In this document: positions 10,114-20,400 of the stretch, in pieces | Layout of the letters: every line of letters begins with the position of its first letter | How positions within the stretch are numbered: the first letter of the stretch is position 1 | Assembly: GCA_000226015.1 (NCBI GenBank) | Contig: JH153545.1 | Coordinates: 99,679-121,757 of the forward strand | DNA length: 22,079 bases | Direction of reading: 5' to 3' | Source: Mnemiopsis leidyi | Taxonomy: Eukaryota > Ctenophora > Tentaculata > Lobata > Bolinopsidae | Notes under the pieces: model-generated | Told to the model about the DNA's origin: nothing | What the model saw: the letters and a program-made list of their open reading frames with translations, nothing else | Databases searched by the model: none | Made by a program: the position numbers and the translations under genes

Positions 10114-10450
10114 CTTGATATAAAACACGCAAGGGAAACTGTGTTAATCCTCTGACTGCAACTCGTTGATTAAACAAAGAAAAACTATCTTCTAATGGAA
10201 ATCAATTTTGATGTGCGACATCATATTCAGTCTCAGATTGTTAATACAATAGTAGGGTTGAAAGTATCAAAACTTAAAAGTATTAAGACGTTGAACGCAT
10301 TAAAACTTTATATTAATACTTTCAACACTGCTTTAATACAAATACTTTGAGAGTGAAGATGACGTCGTACATCAAAATTTTTGTCCAATCAACGAGTTGC
10401 TGTCTGAGGATTAGGAAATTTTCCCTTGTATTGCGTGTTTTTATATCAAG
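10114..10450. mobile_element. Near loop-less long inverted repeat (foldback/MITE-like), arms about 165 bp
   Basis: The left end starts CTTGATATAAAACACGC. The right end read on the minus strand starts CTTGATATAAAAACACGC. The arms keep matching inward with indels: AATCCTCTGACTGCAACTCG/AATCCTCAGACAGCAACTCG, CAATTTTGATGTGCGACATC/AAATTTTGATGTACGACGTC, and GTTGAAAGTAT near the centre at about 10285-10292. Almost no unpaired loop remains. The 14-mer TATCAAGTGAAAAT occurs at 10063-10076 and, overlapping the right end, at 10444-10457. No open frame is present. A non-autonomous DNA element or a palindromic duplication would both explain it. Confidence 0.75.
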
Positions 10451-10632
10451 TGAAAATTTTAAAAAAACTCGACAAAAATTACGTTTATTTCCAAAATTTT
10501 CGGTAATATTTAATGTAATCAGCTAGATGTAAAGGGGTTTGTTCAGACCAGCCCAACATGACTAATAGTCACAGTTTCATGACGCAGTAAGCACATGGTG
10601 ACATGTAACATCATTAACAAGTTCAATAACAG

Positions 10633-10703
10633 CAAGAAATCTCAACGAATTTTACAGTAAAACTACGACAAGAAATCTCAACAAGTTTGATAGTAAAACT
10701 ACA
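10633..10703. repeat. 36-bp tandem duplication
   Basis: CAAGAAATCTCAAC followed by AGTAAAACTAC recurs with a 36-bp period (starts 10633 and 10669), with a few substitutions. Confidence 0.75.
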
Positions 10704-11535
10704 AAGAAAAAAGAGAGGTCGGACTTGGTAGCCAGACAGCTGTTGAAATGTTTGATTAGTTGTTCTAACCCAAAAGTTTTTTCAAAATAGGTTGTTCACT
10801 GTACTGAAAAAGGGAGTCCAAAATAATTGCTTCTCGGTGAGCACACTTAGTATTTAAAGAACATCTCAGCTGCTATTTGAAAAAATCAGGAGCCGATTGA
10901 GAGATAAGGTCTATGGCTGGAATTTATAACTTGAACTTAAAGTAGCCCTAAATTTTCTGGCCGTAGTAAATGCCTAATTTTCTGAATCTAAACGCTTTAA
11001 TTACAGCGGCCAAATTACCTGGAAATTTTACAGGAGAGGTTCATCAAGTTTTGACATTTGATCAACTTTTATAATTTATTCACACCGTACGTAAACAAAA
11101 AGTAATTGATAAGTCATTTAATTAATGATCCAGCATAACAATAAGATCTACTTACATTCACCCTTACTCACGATAGGGCTAAAACAATTATGCTAAGATA
11201 ATCGATAATCATAACTGTTTCGTGCTAAGGCAGAATGATCTAAATTGTTATCTTGGACAATTATCGTGTCAGTTGTCAAGGAGCGTTAGTGCCATAAATC
11301 AAAATTCTATGGCGACCAATTAATTCAAACATAATAGCTAATAAGCATTAAGCAACATACTAACTTAGAACTTTTAACACTGTCTTAAGAATTGCAGCTA
11401 TGTTAAGATTAAATTCATAACAAATTTAAAAACGAATGTGTTACAGGAACTTTCTTTATTTTTAATATTCCTCCAACTTTAAACTTACTCAATCTTAAAC
11501 GAGCTTGATTTTACTCTACACTTATCGTCCAACCA
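10704..11535. other. Intergenic region, no gene supported
   Basis: AT-rich, stop-rich in all frames. No RNA gene or clear repeat recognised. Confidence 0.35.
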
Positions 11536-11653
11536 TGTTTCCCTAGTTATAAGTGACCCCCAGACTGTTTCCCTAGTTATAAGTGACCCCCAGACTGTTT
11601 CCCTAGTTATAAGTGACCCCCAGACAGGGATCCCAGACTGTTTCCCTAGTTAT
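11536..11653. repeat. 30-bp minisatellite
   Basis: Three consecutive 30-bp units beginning TGTTTCCCTAGTTATAAG and ending CCCCCAGAC start at 11536, 11566 and 11596. An interrupted partial copy follows after AGGGATCCC, ending near 11653. Confidence 0.9.
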
Positions 11654-14334
11654 GATTTATGAAGGACTGTTCCCCGTCTTTATCTCCAGACTCTATCACA
11701 GTTCTATACAAACTTTCTTGCCATCTCCTCACGCTACAGTCTACATAAGAATAACCCCCTCTCAACCTACCTGTAATAAAGTCTACTCACCATGGTGAAC
11801 TGCTCTAATTACAAGTTCCCTGGACAAACAATACAATAGATTTAAACTGTTCGCTTAGCTTGATCGCCATCTCACTTTTAACTGGTCACGTGACTGGAGT
11901 TTGCTAATTTCGGGGAGCATCTCGATGTTCTAAGACTAATACTTTCAACGACTACCATTAAATAAATGATTTGAGTGACTGGATGGATTACTGAGGGGGA
12001 CTGTGTTGAAATGATTTAAGTGGGTCCCAATCCCCACCGACTATTCATGTTCCTTGATACTTTTAGTTTACTTTTATAACAACCACGGTGTCTTTAATGA
12101 CTGAACGCAAAACTTGCCTTGCCTCAAAGATAACCGAGATATAAATAATTATAGGTGATTTATGAATTATCAATCTAGATTCGTGGTTAGATGGCAAGAG
12201 GGACGCATGAACAAATCTGTTTGAAAGTGGAAACTAAGGTCGAGTTAAGTCGTAAGCTGCCGGATGAACTTATATATGTAAGGATAAAAGTAGAAAATAA
12301 GGCGATTTTCTTTAACCGAATTAGAAATAACAAAAAACAACATGATTGTTGACTGATGGCCGTGTGGTTATTTCTAGAAATTTCCAATTAGAGCCCGAAA
12401 TTTACCGAGAACTGAGAACAAACATGTAGAAACTAGCACAGCTGCTGAACCCAACTACAACAATCACGTAATTTGCCGGGTTGTTAGATAAAGTACACGT
12501 TGCCTACTCCATCAAGTATAACATCAGAAAATAATCGCGTAGAAAATTTAATTTGGGGTTATTTCGTGTGGTACCAACTGCAGCTGCAATGAAGAACATT
12601 GCTTGTTTCCAGATCTTGATTACGAACATAGACTCGAAGTTTTTGGGACGACCTGTTGTTGTCAATATACCGGCCAGCCAAATTAAACGCTGAATTACCC
12701 GCAACAAAACGAATCAAAGTATTTAATCGAACATGACGAGGATAACACTTTTATAACAACTATAATCGAGCTTCACATAATCTAGTCATCAGCAGGGTAC
12801 AGATAATATTCGCTTGTTTAATAAACCCTCCATTAGCACATGTGTTTTTACAGACCAGCAGGAATTTTAAACATCTGGATACGGATACGGCACGGTGCAA
12901 TATTGGAAGATTACATAATCCGTGTTAAAGTTACGTAACCATGGCAACACAGTGCCATAGTAACGACTTCTTTATCAATTGCAGACGGAGTGATGCAATG
13001 ATCACTATATTAGGCTTGTTTCCAAGTCTGGAGTGATAGTATCCAGGGTGCTTCAGGCTTCCTTCCCCTTGCTGCATGACTGACTGTATCTATTTTTGGG
13101 GTGATTATCCGTTTGGTCACAGCTAATAATGGATTAATTATAACCTGGAGTTTTTGCCAAGAAGTTGTCATGTTGGTTTCCGGATCTTGGCAGGTATCTC
13201 AAGTCAAAGTTGTAAGTTAGCTGACAAGGTGTGTGATCCCGGGAATTGCAGGAGCGTCAAGATTTGAGTTACTATTCAAGAATACTGCTGACATTCCTCA
13301 ATGGCAAATTCCCTAAATGGTTGGTATCCACAAATTCCAGACTGAAAGTGGTTCCGGAGTGCAGGGTATGTAGAAACTGAGGGCTGACATGCCTGGCACA
13401 GGGTCGAACACAAGAGTAGAAATAGATTAAGTTATGTCTCGTCTCCGGTTAACAACTCAAGTGGAACAAATATTTGTGAGGTAGTCAAGTATGTTGACGC
13501 CGCCTAGATGAATGAGTTAAGTTGTGGCACATTTACAAATAAGATAAATTTTCTTTTTTGTTGAGCAAGAGAAAAATTTAACTAAAAATGGATACTAAGT
13601 ACTAATAAATTAACATTTACTTTTAAATTTTGTTGAACATTTACTAACAAAATTATTTATGTTGAGCTAGAGAAAATTTTAGCTATAAAATGGATTCTTA
13701 GTAGCTTCGCATACTTCGAAGAAAGACTACATGTCGCGTCGCTACAACCCTAACTGCCAATATTACATGATCATCCCAAGTTTGGCTACTCAATAAACTT
13801 TTTGAATTTTTTCCCATTAACAATAAGTACATACTCTATGATTTTCTGGATCTGTAAATATTTCAAATTGCCGAGAGTCGCCGCACACGGCTTCCGACAT
13901 TTTCGACCTTCTTGGCGTCAAAAAAGTTAAAAAACGTAAGCGAGATAAGGAATGTCTGTTAAATCACTCAACTGTAACCACTATACTATTCAACTATATA
14001 AACTCACAACTATGTAAATACCCGGCAACTCTAGACCTACTGTTTCCCTTCACTGCATGTCTAGCTGTACAAAAACAAAAACTGGTGACAGTCTGATTTC
14101 TCAGACAATTTCAATCAAGGCCATTATTAGCTCGAACATGTCTCCTGTTTTAAATATGATTTTCGATGGCTTCTCAGTTGACTTCAGCTCGCTAAAATTC
14201 CTAGCCTGTGAACTTATAAACGTCAATTTGGATAGCCCTTGTACCAGGTACCTACCCCTATATTCTATAACCAATATTGTCTTTGAAGGTATGCACACTG
14301 CACACTCACAAATGACACATTTACTTTCTTGTAG
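11654..14334. other. Upstream region of the docking gene; 5' exons not identified
   Basis: The exon starting at 14335 begins mid-protein (phase 0, no start codon), so 5' exons of the docking gene must lie to the left. I could not find any with domain or splice support here; a PH or PTB domain would be the expected kind of N-terminus if the gene is Gab/IRS/Dok-like. A CACGTG lies at 11887-11892. Confidence 0.3.
13559..13703. repeat. Diverged 44-bp direct repeat
   Basis: TTGTTGAGCAAGAGAAAAAT at 13559 and TGTTGAGCTAGAGAAAATTT near 13660 start two similar 44-bp segments. Both continue through a TAAAATGGATnCTTAG-like word (AAAATGGATACTAAG in the first). Spacing is about 101 bp. Confidence 0.6.
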
Positions 14335-14457
14335 GACGAAAAGACACCAGTGTACGACTCAGTCCAGGAATCTCCCTTTGTGGACGACAACTCTGGTCAA
14401 GATCCTACTTACGATGTCCCTGTAGTTACCAATGTCATTCCTTCATCTGCCAGAAAG
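14335..14457 (+). CDS. Docking gene exon a (YDSV, YDVP)
   Basis: Acceptor TTACTTTCTTGTAG, donor AAAG|GTACTG, phase 0 to 0, 41 codons beginning DEKTPVYDSVQESP and including DPTYDVPVV. Acidic residues before each tyrosine suit tyrosine kinase sites. Confidence 0.78.
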
Positions 14458-17400
14458 GTACTGAACAATAAACTTTGTTGAATAAAGATTTCTTCGCCTT
14501 GGATCTGCAACCTCGATATATTTAGGGCGATTATTTGTCATCCATTCAAAACAATTTTGTCTACTTTTTGAATTGCGCTCTAAAAATTGTGCCTACTTTA
14601 GTACTTTTTGAACTGCACTTATCATCGCGAGGAAGATAAACAACCCCCCTCCCCCGTTTCCCCCCTCCAACACCCCCCACCCCTATTTCCCCTCCAACAA
14701 CCCCTCTTTTCCCCTCAAACAAAACAGCCCTCTGTTTCCCCTCCAACAACCCTCTGTTTCCCCTCTAACAATCTCCTTGTCCAGGTTGAGACTGTGACAA
14801 AGTCCTGCTCCTCCCCTCTAACAATCTCCTTGTCCAGGTTGAGACTGTGACAAAGTTCTGCTCCTCCCCTCTAACAATCTCCTTGTCCAGGTTGAGACTG
14901 TGACAAAGTCCTGCTCCTCCCCCCCTCTAACAATCTCCTTGTCCAGGTTGAGACTGTGACAAAGTCCTGCTCCTCCCCTCTAACAATCTCCTTGTCCAGG
15001 TTGAAACTGTGACAAAGTCCTGCTCCTCCCCGGACGAAGATCTCTACGACATCCCCAGTAACGTTATCAAATCTCTCCCCATCAACAAATCTCTTCCTCC
15101 TCGGAGAGATCGAGTTACCGACTCAACCAATAGTGAGGTGGGTTTATTTGTTTGGGGGTGGCAACCCCCTCTCCCCTGCGTGTAACCTTTATGTAGTCAC
15201 ATTCACACACCGATAAGATGAATTTCAATTAAAAACACACTTCAAATTGAAATAATGATATGCGAGAATTCAGGTTGGATTTGGAAACTGATTTTAATCA
15301 TCATTCTCATCCCTCAGGTGGACGTCCCTGAAGAGTCAGTCTACGATGTGCCTTCACAGAGAGGAAACTCTCAAAAAACACAAAATGTAACGGAGGTTGA
15401 CGGAAACGAGGTAAATTATTGCAGTGAAACTCAATTCCCGGACTTTTTGGAAACCGTTCATCCGGTAAAAATTCTGGATTTTTTAAGCAGGTCTTGACAT
15501 CGATCTTTCACTGTTAAACCATGAGATGTGGAAAATTAAATCTCCACTCGCTATGCCGTCATAACACGTGACTTAGAAACTTACAGCAAGCAGCTGCCAG
15601 AGATCCACGCCTCTTATATTGACTAATTAGTTTTAAGATTTGACGCAGGTCACTTGAAGATAGAAAACCTGGTTACTGGCACGTGACAGTTGAAGCGCGA
15701 CACGTGAAACCTAAATTACCATCCTCACGTGTTCGAAATAGCCTTGATTTTCGAACTCTTCTTCTAACGAGACAATACCATTAGTTGTCCGTAAATGCTT
15801 AAATGGAAAGTAGAAAAAGTCTAATAAAAGTATAAATGCAAAACAATCTGTCACGAAATTCTAAAAATTGAACCAGGTTCTTTTTAGCCCTCCTGTAGCA
15901 GTACTCTTGAAAAATGTGTGAAGGTCTTTACAGGCCGCTCAGTTAGTTTAAGAAATAAACACTTGTGTAGCTGGACTATCATGATCCTATTCAAGGTCTG
16001 AAGGTCAGTTTGATATACTCATACATACGGCTGGGCTTCAATTCATCAATGTATCATGGGTTCAAAGACTGCTTCGCTAAGTAAACCAAGTCCGTAAAAG
16101 TTGAAGGTGATGTAGTCAAATTAAAAATAAATTTCTCTAAATGAAAGAGAGTGTAATAACGCGATGTTGGATTGTTGGATTGCACCTGCCTGTAAAACTA
16201 CTGGCGGGTGGCAATAGTAAAGTGTCACGTGGAGGTATTAAGTCTGAAATTAACTTCACCAGTCCTTGTTTTGTAAATCCATGAAATGTAAAAATTTGTA
16301 AGAAGTAAAGCTGCCATCACGTCAAGTGTCTACGAGTATTTTAATGAGACTTCAGCTTTAACTTCTGAGGCATTGATTTGAGATACAAGGATAAGAATTT
16401 TGTGGAACATTTTTCCCCTACATACACAAATCCCCCCTTTACAAAGTGCTAACCTGCCTGTACCCCTGCTAACCCTCCTCCACCCTTAGAGTACAGAGGC
16501 TGATCTACCAGATCCTATCTACGATACTCCTCCCCCAAAACTCGGGCCGAGTTCTAAACACCGAGGTAGACAGAATTCTGGAGCTAGCAGGTTTGTTTAC
16601 TTACTAAAGTTTCTTAGTGCTTACTTAAGTTACTTACTTAAGTTATTTAGTGCTTTCTTAAGTTACTTACTTAAGTTTCTTAGTGCTTACTTAAGTTACT
16701 TACTTTAATTTATTAGTGCTTACTTAAGTTGCTTACTTAAGTTTCTTAGTGCTTACTTAAATTACTTACTTAAGTTTCTTAGTGCTTACTTAAGTTATTT
16801 ACTTAAGTTATTTAGTGTTTCAGTTTCATAGTCTAGTCTCTGGGTACCTTAGTGGGTATAGCAACAGTCTTAATAACTGGAGGTCGTGGGTTCGATTCCC
16901 GCTCCAGTCCCCTCGCTTTAAGTTCCGACCGGTCCTATGAATAAACTATGATTGATTCATACGCCAGATTCTGTAGCTTTGTGTTAGCTTGCTCACAACC
17001 GACAACTTATAGCCTAGTCCCAATAGTCTTTAGATCCTGTAGAGACTTTTAGAGACCTGTCAGTCACAACATAACTGAACTTTCTGAAACAAAATGATAA
17101 GGTAAAAGTAAAAAAAAAGTAACAAGAATTCTTGCAGTTCCAGTGAGACGAGCTTTGTCAGAACAACTACCATGTCTATAGGAAGACAAGACTCCATCGG
17201 CTCCGCCTACCAGATGTTAGTGATTGACGAGAAGACTAAAAATGGTACAAAAGTTGCTATAATTAACGAGGACGATGCTACCTACTGCACGCCGCCAAAT
17301 GATGAGATTTATAATACGCCGCCGTCAAGACCGCCGCCTCAACCTACCCGGGAGACGCCACCGCCGCCCCAATCAGAAGAGATGATTTACAACGTGCCGC

Positions 17401-20400
17401 CCGCCCGGAACACTCCGCCCCGCCCACCCCAATCTGCAGTCTCTCCGTCGAGTTCCGGTCCACGAACACCAACCCACCCGGGTCTGGAGACCTCCATGTC
17501 AGACCCTCTCCCTCCACCCTCCCGGTCTCCGCCCAAACCGTTCCTGCCTCCCCGCACAGACCGACCTCCCGTCCCCTCTCGAGTACAAACTCTAGGTCGT
17601 CCCTCCCGCCATACTCCCGAGGAGACTAAACCTACTCGTCCCCAATCAGAAACAATGTGCCCACCCAGCCGACCAGTCCCACGACCCCCGCCTGATGCCA
17701 GGGAATCCCACCTAGTGGAAATAGTTCCGGGAGAACAGACCGGAACTGTGAGCAGCACCACTCTTACACGTGCCAAGATAACCCAGAGAGAGCAGGGTGG
17801 AGGTGGGATGGAGAGGAGCCCTGCTCCGGACAACGAGTACCTGGAACTCCGACCTACTCCAATTATCTCTCCGAGAGATACTGTAGACCGGCCCCTGCCG
17901 CCCCCTATAGTCCCTAGAGGACCAAACAGAGCGTCCACACAACCCTCCCTCCCTGTCTCTCACTCTATCTCTTCTGGGATAGGACTGTCCACCGTGACGG
18001 CAGCCGTCGGCGCTCCTTCAACCCCTCCTAGAATTCCTCAACGAGCAGGTTTGAACATAATTAGTTATTGAGAACTTAAGAATTTTTGATCAGCAACATC
18101 CCCTTCAAGGCTTTCTCGTTCTAGCTTAATTCCACACTTACAGTTGATAGTTCAAACTTCTTATTCTATTATTCTATAAAATTACCTGTAGACAACTTAC
18201 ACATTATGCCATCACGTGACTCCTCACCACGTGACTCCTCTTCAGCTACGGTAGCAGGACAACACCACAACCCCTTCCTGGAAGGCTTCACTCCTCCCAA
18301 AGAAACTGCAACTCTAGCCCGACACCCCCAGCCAAGGACCATGTACACCGGTATTGGGGCTCACAGGGGCGCTACCCTGCCGCCCCCTGCCTCCCGGGCG
18401 GCAACTCTTCCTCCCAAACCAAGTCATCTAAACTTCAGCAAGAAGGCACAGGTTGGTGGAGTTGTTCCGAGGATGTTCATGGTGGTTGTATCATTGACGA
18501 TGTTGTATTATAGACTTTAAAAGATAGAACTTGTTCGTTTTCACCATATCCAAATATAAGTTACCAAAGCAATATTTTACCAAATTGACGGTAAAATCAA
18601 TGTAACTTGATGAAGAAAAGATAAAACCAAATAGTTTACATATCACGTGACTAACACTCTTTACCCCAGGACGAATTTGACGCTATTCCGGACGATTCTC
18701 CCACACCAGAACGACCAACAAAAGATTCCCTCCACCCTGGTGTTGCAAACATGACTACTGTGACAGGCACAGGAAAATACCCGACCATCAAAACTAATAA
18801 AATAGGTTTGTTTAAAACTGGCATCAGCTATATGACGAGATGATATCGGCCGGCGAGCTGCGAGAGTCATCGCCACAAACTCAACTTATTTTTCTTCACA
18901 GGTATGGTGAAGGTAAAACCGGGATATCAAAACGTAACAGAAGTTAAAGGTGCGCTGAAGAGCCGGGGTGATTCTGTTAAAGGTAAACTTTTGTCTTTCA
19001 TGAATTTGTGAAACTAGGTATAAACAAATATAAATGTAAGGTGTAGAGTTTCAGAGGGCCCATCAGTAGAATTGTAGATGATCAAGACTGAAAAATGACT
19101 GAGTGTCAATTTCTGGACTTGTTTTAAGAAAATGGAAATTGTTACAGAATGATAATCATGTTACCAAGACAATAAAGATTGATGATTATTGTCATAAAAT
19201 AGTAAGCATGTCCTAAACAGGAGAAAGACACGGTAAACTTAACAGAAGGCCCGTACCAGAACCCGGATACACTCCCATGAGCACCATGGAAGAGAGGATG
19301 AAACAGGCCGCACACAATGAGAAACAGGTATTGTACGATAAGCAAACACTGTAGACTTAAAAACTTAATACGATTAAAGCGACATAATAATGATTTGTAA
19401 TGAGCTGGATCAAAAAGGAATTCTGATTATTTAAATAGGAAACAACAGCATCAGTACAGTATGAGGATGCATTAACTACATTTCTTGATATGGACACAAT
19501 TTTGACGTCCGGAAGTTAACTAAGACTATTAAAGTTAGTAAACCGTCATTCCAATCCTCAACAATTAGACGTAAATTCAGCTAAGTGTGGTAAATCTACC
19601 TGCCTGTCATTGCTGGCAGTTCCGGCTCTCAAAACGAGCTAAAGTGTGAGAACGTGAGCCTGGTGACATCATGTCTGGTGACATGTCTGGTGGCATGTCT
19701 AGTGGCATGTCTGGTGACATGTCTGGTGACATGTCTGGTGACATGTCTGGTGATATGCCTGGTGGCATGTCTGGTGACATGTCTGGTGACATGTCTGGTG
19801 ACGTGTCTGGTGACATGTCTGGTGAGATGTCTGGTGACATGTCTGGTGGCATGCCTGGTGACATGCCTAGAGATATGTCTGGTGACATGTCTGGTGGCAT
19901 GTCCCGAACAATGAACATTAGCGGGCTATATCTCTAGAGGCAGGTACTTGTTGTGAAGAGCAGCACTATCGGTTGTTAGCAGGTGAAAATATGTGCTTAA
20001 TTTCGTTTCTGAAGGAACGTTGTGTCAATATATCACCTGGCCAGACCAACTTGCTCTTCTAATTTAATTCCTGCAAAATTGCAAAAATGTGGGCGATATT
20101 GCGCATATTTCGGCCGTCCAAAGAAGCTTCGTCACTTTACCCTAAACATTGCACCACGTGACCTCATATTTTGTAGCACGTGTTCCGATGATCGCAGTCA
20201 AGAGGGAGGTAGTAGTAGAAGTTAGGTAATTTTCGAATTTCAAATATTGAGATGATTCCCCGCCCCGCTCCGATTGGTTACTTGGACTTTGTTCGATCAA
20301 GGCATTTTGGTTGAACAATGGGTTCAAGCACGGATATTAAATTTCACATTACAGCCTTGCTTGTACATTGATGTCTCATTCTCTCATGCGACTACTTACT

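Noticed and set aside
13330..13372. Possible microexon (TESGSGVQ-like) with CCAG acceptor and GTATGT donor
   Set aside because: Phase does not fit cleanly (a 25-base exon with that donor) and there is no motif or neighbour to join it to.
14057..14425. 122-codon plus-strand open frame overlapping exon a
   Set aside because: It crosses the acceptor at 14334 and reads exon a in the wrong frame, losing the YDSV and YDVP motifs that match the other exons.
14608..14850. 80-codon Pro/Ser-rich frame
   Set aside because: It translates the pyrimidine-rich intronic repeat and stops at the CTG TGA of the splice-site array.
16836..16911. Functional tRNA gene
   Set aside because: The acceptor stem does not pair well and the anticodon loop has T at position 37. 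A SINE head or tRNA pseudogene fits better.
17387..17938. 183-codon minus-strand frame opposite the proline-rich exon
   Set aside because: The complement of CCN-rich codons lacks stops and gives Gly/Arg-rich shadow protein. No independent support.
19607..19918. Open frames of MSPD (minus) and CLVT/MSGD (plus) repeats
   Set aside because: All follow from the 12-bp minisatellite period. No flanking exon structure or start/stop context supports translation.
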